The position numbers and the translations under genes are program-made. A stretch of DNA of 35,609 bases. Source: Methanocella_A sp964548585. Its GTDB lineage: Archaea > Halobacteriota > Methanocellia > Methanocellales > Methanocellaceae. Positions within the stretch are counted from its first letter, which is position 1; each line of letters begins with the position of its first letter. Positions 25,505 to 32,028 of this stretch are shown piece after piece. The stretch is taken from positions 1 through 35,609 of the forward strand of contig CAZJRS010000031.1 in NCBI GenBank assembly GCA_964548585.1, given 5' to 3'. The notes under the pieces are model-generated. The model was not told the origin of the DNA and did no database searches. It was given only the letters and a program-made list of their open reading frames with translations.

Positions 25505-26329
25505 GTGAAATGGATTAGGCTTATACTCACAGCTTGCATACTTTTCGCGCTCATCGTGCCGCTGCAGGCCTCGGCACAGAGCGGCATGTACTTCTCGGAC
25601 ATCAAGGGGAAAATCTACAACAAAGCTTTCCCTGCTGCCGGAACAAAAGTGACTTTGTACTCCTGGGACGGTAAGAAGCCAGGCTCGGAATACAGCAGTC
25701 TGACAACCGGAAGTGACGGTACGTTCACGTTCAGAAACGTGGTATTTGACCCCGACAAACCAGTTTCATACATCGTGAAGGCGGATCGAGAGGGCAGCAC
25801 GGCATGGGCGATGGTACTATACTACCCGCCGGGCCAGGGTCCCGACCAGCCCGCAGAAGTGCCGTACATCAATATTGATGTAGCTTCAGATGTGCCGGGC
25901 ATGAGAGGCGACACCACTGTTAGCGTATGGAGCACAGTTGGAACCGGCCTTCCGGTCGGAGAGAACCTCGCCCGGGTGCTGGGAGCACAGCTTTCGCTCT
26001 ACAGCGTGGATACGACTACTGGCAACCTGACTCCGGTCAGCTTCAGCAGCACCCCCTCTACTGACAGCGATGGTAAGTACACCTTTAATGCCCTGCCCTA
26101 TGGCAAGTACTACCTGCGTGCCGAAAAGAGCGCTAAGTACGGTGGCCAGAACTTCTGGGTGACCCAGCAGGAAAACACGGTTAACATCGTCTCAGATATA
26201 GACGTACCCAAGGCAACCCCAACGCCGAAAACAGGACCGGATACAACCGCGGTACCGACCCCAGGCTTTGAGGCAATAGTCGCCCTTGTGGCTCTTGCGG
26301 GCGCAGTGCTGTTCCTGAGAAGAGAGTAA
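25505..26329 (+). CDS. Secreted surface protein with beta-sandwich repeats and PGF-CTERM anchor
   Basis: The product has 274 residues from the GTG at 25505, which has AAGGGG upstream; an ATG at 25487 would put a needless extension before the signal peptide. The signal peptide is KWIRLILTACILFALIVPLQASA-Q. Two Cna-B/carboxypeptidase-regulatory-like repeats follow: GKIYNKAFPAAGTKVTLYSWDGK with TTGSDGTFTFRNV, and AQLSLYSVDTTTGNL with DSDGKYTFNALPYGKYYLRAE. A Thr/Pro-rich stalk leads to PTPGFEAIVALVALAGAVLFLRRE, a textbook PGF-CTERM tripartite tail. Such tails are cut by archaeosortase A and replaced by a lipid anchor. The protein should sit on the outer membrane face. A terminator and separate promoter part it from the next gene. 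Confidence 0.88.
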   Translation: MKWIRLILTACILFALIVPLQASAQSGMYFSDIKGKIYNKAFPAAGTKVTLYSWDGKKPGSEYSSLTTGSDGTFTFRNVVFDPDKPVSYIVKADREGSTAWAMVLYYPPGQGPDQPAEVPYINIDVASDVPGMRGDTTVSVWSTVGTGLPVGENLARVLGAQLSLYSVDTTTGNLTPVSFSSTPSTDSDGKYTFNALPYGKYYLRAEKSAKYGGQNFWVTQQENTVNIVSDIDVPKATPTPKTGPDTTAVPTPGFEAIVALVALAGAVLFLRRE

Positions 26330-26333
26330 ACGA

Positions 26334-26377
26334 CCACTCTCATTAAAAGTGGCGCTCTCTTCCATTTTTCTTTATTA
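26334..26377 (+). terminator. Hairpin and T run after the PGF-CTERM gene
   Basis: CCACT (26334-26338) pairs with AGTGG (26348-26352), followed by a pyrimidine tract ending CCATTTTTCTTTATT. Confidence 0.5.
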
Positions 26378-26403
26378 ATTGCCGCATACACCAGCAATAG
26401 AAT

Positions 26404-26415
26404 CTTTTTAAATAC
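26404..26415 (+). promoter_or_regulatory. TATA box of the membrane winged-helix gene
   Basis: CTTTTTAAATAC, a strong archaeal TATA element, predicts a start near 26436 and a leader of about 36 bases. Confidence 0.6.
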
Positions 26416-26471
26416 GGATTCATCCGTAGTTATAGAAAAGGCCTTTAATAATGGCGTATCATTTTTAATCG

Positions 26472-27416
26472 ATGCCCGAAGACGATAAAATGCTGATAGT
26501 GCCTCTGGGAGGAGATGAGTCCAAGACCATCACCCAGGCCATTGCCAATGATACGGCAAGGAAAATCCTTGAGCTCCTGGCAGAGAGCGCGATGTCGACG
26601 TCAAGCATAGCTAAAAAGCTCGACATACCCCTCACCACGGTCCAGTACAACATAGAAAAGCTCATGGAAGCAGGGCTCGTCATCGTGGAAAAGACCAAGT
26701 ACAGCGAAAAGGGGCGGGAAGTCAAGATGTACGCGCCGGCCAAGCGCATGATCGTGCTGGTACCTAAAACAGCCTCCAGCCAGTCACTCATCGACGCCCT
26801 CAAGAAATACTTCGTACTGCTTCCGATCGCTCTGGTTGCATCGCTGTTCATCGAAATCGCCATGCAGCTGCGCAACGGTGCAGATATCCTCGGCGTAAAA
26901 CTGCCCGGCGGGGCAGACCCTGGTGCATATAAGTCAGCAGGAGACGCCGGCGATTCCCTGATGATGGCGACGATGAACAATACCTATAACTATGACGATA
27001 GAGGCATAGGAGTAATGCCCGCTAGCGCGCCCGTACATGAAACAGCCGGGTGGGCTAACAATGCAACAGACGGAGTGGCCAGCACAGGCTCGGTCTCCGG
27101 GCTCCTCCCCACAGGCAACACGGGTGCAGGGCTGACCAATTCATATACCGCGATCGTGAACGCGTCCAACAATAGCGAGGCATATTCGAGCATTCCAGTA
27201 ACTGCCATGCCCCCCGTCCCGGGCGCAAAAGCAGCCGACCCCACAATGCTGACACAGCATGCTCCGCCTGTACCGGATACCAGTACAGTGCAGGGCTTGA
27301 TCCCGACAGACCTGCTCAACCACTGGAGCCTGTGGTTCTTCGTCGGCTGCGTACTCATGATCAGCATTCTGGTCGTCTACGAGCTGTATAACAGGCATAA
27401 GGCGGGGAAGAAATAA
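26472..27416 (+). CDS. Membrane-bound winged-helix regulator, N-terminal DNA-binding type
   Basis: The product has 314 residues. Residues 18-100 form an ArsR-like winged helix: AIANDTARKILELLAESAMSTSSIAKKLDIPLTTVQYNIEKLMEAGLVIVEKT with a wing KGREVKMYAPAKRMIVLVP. A membrane helix lies at about 112-132 (YFVLLPIALVASLFIEIAMQL) and another at about 286-307 (SLWFFVGCVLMISILVVYELY). The roughly 150 residues between them are Ala/Gly/Pro/Thr-rich, probably disordered, and should be outside the cell. It could pass a membrane or surface signal directly to DNA. Similar membrane-tethered regulators occur in related methanogens; targets are unknown. The upstream neighbour is the PGF-CTERM surface protein, a possible target. 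Topology is reversed in order compared with the two propeller regulators, with DNA-binding part first. Confidence 0.85.
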   Translation: MPEDDKMLIVPLGGDESKTITQAIANDTARKILELLAESAMSTSSIAKKLDIPLTTVQYNIEKLMEAGLVIVEKTKYSEKGREVKMYAPAKRMIVLVPKTASSQSLIDALKKYFVLLPIALVASLFIEIAMQLRNGADILGVKLPGGADPGAYKSAGDAGDSLMMATMNNTYNYDDRGIGVMPASAPVHETAGWANNATDGVASTGSVSGLLPTGNTGAGLTNSYTAIVNASNNSEAYSSIPVTAMPPVPGAKAADPTMLTQHAPPVPDTSTVQGLIPTDLLNHWSLWFFVGCVLMISILVVYELYNRHKAGKK

Positions 27417-27435
27417 CGGGTTCATTTAGAATTTG

Positions 27436-27499
27436 GTAATGCCAAGACGCCCCATAGATATTAAAAATAATCAAAATAGGTTCCGCGGCTTGGCGTTAC
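27436..27499. repeat. Imperfect 15-bp inverted repeat between convergent genes
   Basis: GTAATGCCAAGACGC (27436-27450) and GCGGCTTGGCGTTAC (27485-27499) pair with one G-U and one mismatch around a 34-base AT-rich spacer. It may end transcription from both sides. The GCCAAG core matches the tandem repeat at 4004-4041. Confidence 0.65.
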
Positions 27500-27518
27500 A
27501 AAAATGGATCTATTATTT

Positions 27519-28991
27519 TTAAGTCGGCTCCTCGTCGACTCCGACTGTGGCCAGGAAGCGTCTGCGTACAGCCTCGTCGGCGAGCTTCAGGAGCAGGTTT
27601 TTGTCTTTTACTCCCATGAAGATGCCGAGTGGAATCTGCGCTGCAGCGGTACGCTGGTGCCCTCCGGCCGAGCCGATGTCGCCGAACGCCCTGCTGATGA
27701 TATCGCCGATATTGACACGGATATCCTTGCTTCGGGCAGACAGGTGGATCCGGTCGTCGGTCATGCCGAACACGAGCACGGTGGATATGCCTTCCAGCTT
27801 GAGCAGGTGATCGGCAGCCTGAGGCAGCGTGTCCCGGTCATGGATGAAGCCCACGTTGGATATGAGGTAACTGCCTTCGATCTTCTTGTTTTTGATCGCC
27901 TCGCCCAGCACATCCATTGTCTCTGCGGACATCGTCGGCGTCTCGATCTGCGCCAGCAGATCATGCTCGGCTAACGCGTGGAGGAACGCTGCACTGGTCA
28001 GGTCGACGGCGGACGTGTTACGCTTGAACTCGCTGGTGTCGGTCCTTATACCGTACAGCAGCGCGGTCGCCAGGTTGCTGGAGATCTCGAAGTCCAGTTC
28101 CTGCACGTACCGGGTCATGATGGTGGAGGCGGCTCCCACGTCCGGGCGGATGTCCACAAAGTCCACGTTCGCGTCGAAGGCTTCCTGGGGCACGTGGTGG
28201 TCGATGATGATATTGATCTTCGCGTCGGAGGGCAGAGAGTTGTTCCTGCCCGGTGAGTTGCAGTCGATCATGGCCAGCACGCTATACTCGGCAAGCATGG
28301 AGCTAGTGATCTGCCTGATGGGAATACTCAGCAGGTTGATGAAAGCCCGGGTCTCCTGGTGCCCGATCATGCCGAAGTACAGGATTTCCGCCACCTTGCC
28401 CAGCGATTCGGCCATATTCTTCAGCGCCAGCGCGCTTGCAATCGCGTCCGGGTCGGGATTGTCATGGATGACGATCCCGATGCGGCTGGAAGGGCTCAGC
28501 GATTTCAAGTACGTCATCAGCTGCCACGCCGCGCCACGGAGCTCGATCTTCTGCAGCTCGGTCAGCGCAGTATCCGCCACGATGCTGGGCGGATGCAAGA
28601 GGATATCCGCTCCGGCAGCGTACAATTCATCAACCGTGACCAGGTCGATGGCCCGGACCATGGTGAATGACTTGGGAGACTCCACCTTAACGTATTTCAG
28701 GGCTTTGATGTTAGCCTGAAAGCTGGAACTGAGGATGAAAACACCGTCGGCACCGCAGATCGGGATATCTCTCAGCGCTTTCTCCGTCGCGATGTCTCCT
28801 TCCAGCGCCTCGTAGTTCTGATCCCGCAGCGCTTCCACCCGGGCCCGATCACGGTCGATGATCAGGAACACTTTCTTAAGCTTGGCCAGCTCTTTAGCGA
28901 CGGCCAGGCCGACACTCCCGCCACCCAGGATGATGTACGAGTACTTCTGCCGCTTAGGCAAACTGACATGGACTTCTGCCTGCTCTTCCAT
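27519..28991 (-). CDS. RCK_N (TrkA-N) - DHH - DHHA1 phosphoesterase
   Basis: The product has 490 residues from the ATG at 28991. The frame runs 77 codons further upstream, but that part covers the promoter. Residues 17-140 form a Rossmann RCK_N domain with ILGGGSVGLAVAKEL (GGGSVG at 23-28) and the acidic end FLIIDRD. The DHH domain has HDNPDPDAIASA at 176-187, MIDCNS at 241-246, DHH at 264-266 and LLYGIRTDT at 311-319. DHHA1 ends with GGHQRTAAA at 443-451. All catalytic residues look intact. DHH-DHHA1 enzymes split short oligonucleotides or cyclic dinucleotides such as c-di-AMP. The RCK domain suggests NAD(H) or nucleotide control, but the true substrate is unknown. It is monocistronic. Confidence 0.9.
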   Translation of the reverse strand: MEEQAEVHVSLPKRQKYSYIILGGGSVGLAVAKELAKLKKVFLIIDRDRARVEALRDQNYEALEGDIATEKALRDIPICGADGVFILSSSFQANIKALKYVKVESPKSFTMVRAIDLVTVDELYAAGADILLHPPSIVADTALTELQKIELRGAAWQLMTYLKSLSPSSRIGIVIHDNPDPDAIASALALKNMAESLGKVAEILYFGMIGHQETRAFINLLSIPIRQITSSMLAEYSVLAMIDCNSPGRNNSLPSDAKINIIIDHHVPQEAFDANVDFVDIRPDVGAASTIMTRYVQELDFEISSNLATALLYGIRTDTSEFKRNTSAVDLTSAAFLHALAEHDLLAQIETPTMSAETMDVLGEAIKNKKIEGSYLISNVGFIHDRDTLPQAADHLLKLEGISTVLVFGMTDDRIHLSARSKDIRVNIGDIISRAFGDIGSAGGHQRTAAAQIPLGIFMGVKDKNLLLKLADEAVRRRFLATVGVDEEPT

Positions 28992-29021
28992 AAGGAACAA
29001 AGTAGAGTATCGCAATTTGAT

Positions 29022-29033
29022 GTTATATATCTT
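29022..29033 (-). promoter_or_regulatory. TATA box of the RCK-DHH gene
   Basis: AAGATATATAAC on the minus strand predicts a start near 29001, ten bases before the ATG at 28991. Confidence 0.55.
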
Positions 29034-29072
29034 CACTGTCGCCGGAGCATATCTGATGATATAAGTCATGCT

Positions 29073-29125
29073 GTTTGTTGCAGTGCAAGCCCGATAGGTA
29101 CCCGTGGGCGTTTGTTGCAGTGTAA
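29073..29125. repeat. Direct repeat in the RCK-DHH/tRNA divergent region
   Basis: GTTTGTTGCAGTGCAA (29073-29088) recurs as GTTTGTTGCAGTGTAA (29110-29125), 15 of 16 identical and 37 bp apart. It lies upstream of the RCK-DHH TATA box, so it may be a regulator-binding pair. Confidence 0.55.
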
Positions 29126-29253
29126 CGCCACAACAGCGCGCTTGAGAATAGCAAACCGCAATGTATATATTGAAGATGAGACTTATACAAGGTTCGCAGC
29201 GTCGTCGTGTGTTGCATGACACAGTCGTCGCAGGCGTAATTTGTATCCCGTGT

Positions 29254-29327
29254 GGGCCTGTGGCTCAGTCAGGCAGAGCGGCGGACTCTTAATCCGCAGG
29301 TCAAGGGTTCAAATCCCTTCAGGCCCG
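29254..29327 (+). tRNA. tRNA-Lys(CTT)
   Basis: This 74-base gene folds as a standard tRNA. Acceptor stem GGGCCTG (29254-29260) pairs with CAGGCCC (29320-29326), with a discriminator G at 29327. The D arm is GCTC..GAGC. The anticodon stem GCGGA/TCCGC encloses loop CTCTTAA, giving anticodon CTT (lysine, AAG). The T arm AAGGG TTCAAAT CCCTT is canonical. There is no intron and CCA is not encoded. Confidence 0.97.
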
Positions 29328-29344
29328 CTAAAAGTTTTAAGGGG

Positions 29345-29465
29345 ACCCCCGGGGACTTTTTCAAAAGTCCCCCTGGGTCTCGACACCAACTAAAGCCCGT
29401 AGGGCATTTTTTAACGATGTTTTTGAGGGGGTCGTTAGGGGCTTTTTACAAAAAGCCCCCCTGAC
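29345..29465. repeat. Two related GC-capped/AT-centre hairpins plus a small terminator-like stem
   Basis: Hairpin A has arms GGGGACTTTT (29351-29360) and AAAAGTCCCC (29363-29372), flanked by ACCC/GGGT. Hairpin B has arms GGGGCTTTTT (29438-29447) and AAAAAGCCCC (29450-29459), flanked by GTC/GAC. Both are followed by C-rich DNA leading to GACACCA. Between them GCCC-GTA-GGGC (29395-29405) precedes ATTTTTT. The set could end the tRNA transcript and also looks like a REP-style repeat. Confidence 0.7.
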
Positions 29466-29600
29466 ACCAGTCATTGATAACTTGTAAATAATAAGTACCT
29501 CTGGCACGATGGGGACATTTTTGTAAAAAAACTACTACCCCGCGTGAAAAGCCAGCGCATCAGATTTTTCGGTTTTATTGTATATCCAGAGGAACAGCTA

Positions 29601-29846
29601 ATGGAGCTTGTTCGAATGGCAGACATCGCCCGCGCTGGCTACGTAGGACTGGTTTTCGCCAGACTCCTATATGAGTCGGGCATCGGCAGCCTTGATGTAC
29701 TAGCGAAAGCCTTACATGACCAGCTATACCAGAAACTGCTGGAGACTAACGGACGCTTAAAGCTCACCAGGGCCTCGTTCACGGTCAAAGATGTGGCTTC
29801 CTGTATAGAGGCTGCAAAAAAGCTGCCGGAAGTCATCGAATACTAG
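29601..29846 (+). CDS. Small helical protein, possible DUF4332/helix-hairpin-helix-like
   Basis: The product has 81 residues from the ATG at 29601, which has AGAGGA 7 bases upstream. A GTG at 29544 would add 19 residues (KSQRIRFFGFIVYPEEQL) but has no ribosome-binding site. The protein is a string of predicted helices: MELVRMADIARAGYVGLVFARLLYESGIGSLDVLAKALHDQLYQKLLETN and SFTVKDVASCIEAAKKLPEVIEY. The pattern AGYVGLVFARLLYESGIGSLDVLA resembles the helix-hairpin-helix-like repeat of DUF4332 proteins, which may bind nucleic acid; this comes from eye comparison only. It stands alone between the tRNA hairpins and a convergent GNAT gene. Confidence 0.68.
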   Translation: MELVRMADIARAGYVGLVFARLLYESGIGSLDVLAKALHDQLYQKLLETNGRLKLTRASFTVKDVASCIEAAKKLPEVIEY

Positions 29847-29894
29847 TTCATCGGTGCGGCAAATCCTTGTTTGAAGCGAAATGCGTTGCACGCC

Positions 29895-30515
29895 TTATGG
29901 CCGTAAGGCCTTCGCCATCGTATACGAACCTGCCCCGGCCCAGAGCGGTATTAGCCGCTTCTTTGTCAGGCCCCGAAAGCCCCGTCTCTCATAGAGCCTT
30001 CTGGCCCCGTCGTTCTCGAAGGATACGTCCAGAACCAGCCTGTTGCAGCCCTGTTCCATGGCTGTCCGGGCGATGTTTTCCAGGATAAAACCCCCGATGC
30101 CGGCACCCCTGCGCTTTGAGTCGACGCAGAGCACACTGAGGTAAAAATCGTCTGCAGCCAGGCGCTTCGTCAGTACGTTCCTGACCGCCAGCCAGGCTGC
30201 CGATAGTCTGAGTGAGCCCGCCCAGCCGATGCAACGGTAATATACGCCAAAACCCTGCTCATCCGCCTTCTCGTATTCTTCGCCTGTGGTGCCGATCACA
30301 ATTCCCACCACCTCGCTGCGATCAAGGGCAACGTAGACATACTCGTACCCGAACACGTTGCTTCCCGCCTGTACCAGACAGCGTAGCCTTTCGATGCCGG
30401 TCCTTCTGCCGCCGAACATCAGCGGCATTATAGACTGGTCTGTATCATAGATCAGCTCTGCCACTTTTCGGAGGTCATGGATGCCCTTGTCCAGCCTTTG
30501 GAAGGTCAGGCTCAT
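29895..30515 (-). CDS. GNAT-family acetyltransferase
   Basis: The product has 206 residues. The GNAT core is visible in VYVALDRSEVVGIVIGTTG, FYLSVLCVDSKRRGAGIGGFILENIARTAMEQGCNRLVLDVSFENDGARRLYERRGFRGL, containing the acetyl-CoA pyrophosphate loop RRGAGIGG and the usual C-terminal Tyr-containing helix. The N-terminal DTDQSIMPLMFG is a pattern seen in several GNAT proteins of unknown substrate. It lies 64 bases after the dehydrogenase gene on the same strand but has its own TATA-like CGTTATAGTT near 30548, so it may be transcribed separately. The acceptor is unknown. Confidence 0.88.
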   Translation of the reverse strand: MSLTFQRLDKGIHDLRKVAELIYDTDQSIMPLMFGGRRTGIERLRCLVQAGSNVFGYEYVYVALDRSEVVGIVIGTTGEEYEKADEQGFGVYYRCIGWAGSLRLSAAWLAVRNVLTKRLAADDFYLSVLCVDSKRRGAGIGGFILENIARTAMEQGCNRLVLDVSFENDGARRLYERRGFRGLTKKRLIPLWAGAGSYTMAKALRP

Positions 30516-30579
30516 CAGTGAGAGATATGGCGCGGCAGGACGATAACTATAACGACACAGCGATCGTTGTTTTGTCCTA

Positions 30580-31896
30580 TCAGCCCAGCTCTTTTAGCGC
30601 CCTGACCACGTCGCTCACGGTCTTTTGCCGCTGCTCCAGCGCAGTCAGCGCGGCTTCCCGCTGCTTCGGGTCCTTGAAGTACTGCTTCGCGTTCTCGATG
30701 CTGGACTGGATATAGCGCTCCAGCTTTTCCACCCGGGGGAGGAGGACAGGGAATTTTGCCTTGATAGCCTTTGCCCTGGCCGCATCGCTTCCGTCGGTGA
30801 GTCGGGCCAGCTCTTCCAGATCAGAGGTCAGGTCGGCACTGGTCCGTTGCCAGTCTCTGATGCTCATGCCGTTCCGGCGGTTGAAGTCATTCTTGACCCA
30901 GGTCTTCTTGAAAAAGTCGAGTTCGTCGGTTTCTTTGTTGATCAATTCTATGACTCCCTGGAGGTTTTTACCTGCATCGACAGCACCGGCCGGGGTAACC
31001 TTGCCGTCTGTGCCAGCCGGCATCAGATTTTCACGAGCAAGCGCAACAGTCGAAGTGGCGGTAGCCTCGCGTTTACTGCCGCCTATGGTCAACAGCCCCG
31101 CCCGCATCAGCGGCAGGAACGCGTCGGCGCCCTGTCCATGGTACTCCTTCGCGTGGACGATACCATAGGCGAAGCCGGCTGCACAGTCCTCGGCAGGCAT
31201 CAGGCCCGGGTAGCCGGGATTGACTCCCAGGTGGGTGAACTGCTCAAAGGTCATGCCCAGCTTCGACGCTACTTGCGGAATATGCTTGTTCGCGCCCGGC
31301 GTATCCACCATCCCCGGGGCAAAGTGAAAGACAGAGACACCCATCCCGTCGCCCAGCTCGGCGACCAAGGATGAGGTCATAGACAGCAGCGCCGCCTTCG
31401 AAGCGGCGTATGGAGACAGGTACGGCATCCCCTCGGCGGATAAGACGTTCACCACGACGCCATCCTTCCGCTCCAGCATTGCCGGCAGGAAAGCCTTGAT
31501 CAGCCGCAGCGGGCCGATGGTGTTCACCGCATAGGCCCGCTCCCAGGCCACAACCGGCTGCTCCAGGACCGAGCCGGAAAACTCGACGGCCGCGTTGTTG
31601 ACAAGTACGTCAACCCGGCCGAATGCAGTACAAGCTTTCTCCGCCAGAGCCTTGACGCTGGCCTCTTCGGATACGTCCGACTGGATAAACAGCGCCTGGC
31701 CACCTTCCGAGCGGATCTGGGCTTCGACACTGGCGCCGTAATCCGTGATTTCTGCGATGATGACAGTTGCACCAAGCCTCGACATTGCCAGTGCTAGCTC
31801 TTTGCCGATACCCTGCCCGGCACCGGTGATGAGCACTACTTTTCCAGTCATGTCTGAGGCCGACAACCCCAGTTTCTGTAGCTTTTCCGTCAGCAT
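30580..31896 (-). CDS. Short-chain dehydrogenase/reductase with long helical C-terminal extension
   Basis: The product has 438 residues. Residues 15-255 are a classical SDR: KVVLITGAGQGIGKELALAMSRLGATVIIAE with TGAGQGIG at 24-31, NNAA at 100-103, catalytic Ser153, Tyr163 and Lys167 in VLSAEGMPYLSPYAASKAAL. The acidic residue at the end of beta-2 favours NAD(H), and the APGMVDTP loop is typical. Residues about 270-438 have no SDR match. They are charged, helical and partly coiled-coil (SADLTSDLEELARLTDGSDAARAKAIKAK, VEKLERYIQSSIENAKQYF). TGGGGAC lies 7 bases before the ATG at 31896. The substrate is unknown. Confidence 0.88.
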   Translation of the reverse strand: MLTEKLQKLGLSASDMTGKVVLITGAGQGIGKELALAMSRLGATVIIAEITDYGASVEAQIRSEGGQALFIQSDVSEEASVKALAEKACTAFGRVDVLVNNAAVEFSGSVLEQPVVAWERAYAVNTIGPLRLIKAFLPAMLERKDGVVVNVLSAEGMPYLSPYAASKAALLSMTSSLVAELGDGMGVSVFHFAPGMVDTPGANKHIPQVASKLGMTFEQFTHLGVNPGYPGLMPAEDCAAGFAYGIVHAKEYHGQGADAFLPLMRAGLLTIGGSKREATATSTVALARENLMPAGTDGKVTPAGAVDAGKNLQGVIELINKETDELDFFKKTWVKNDFNRRNGMSIRDWQRTSADLTSDLEELARLTDGSDAARAKAIKAKFPVLLPRVEKLERYIQSSIENAKQYFKDPKQREAALTALEQRQKTVSDVVRALKELG

Positions 31897-32028
31897 GCCA
31901 CTAGTCCCCAGTTATTATCGAATATGTAAGCTGGCTAATGACGTTATTAATAATAAACCACACGAGCATCGTCACCGGCATCATCCGGACCGCAGGTGAT
32001 GCTTCGATCACTATGAAAAGTATTGAGG

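Noticed and set aside
28992..29222. Upstream extension of the RCK-DHH frame
   Set aside because: It covers the TATA box and direct repeats, and is cysteine-rich and unlike the domain that follows.
29252..29464. Open frame over tRNA-Lys and the downstream hairpins
   Set aside because: It covers a structural RNA and inverted repeats; the translation is not protein-like.
29867..30433. Plus-strand open frames opposite the GNAT gene
   Set aside because: They are antisense shadows rich in Pro/Arg/Ser with no domain signal.
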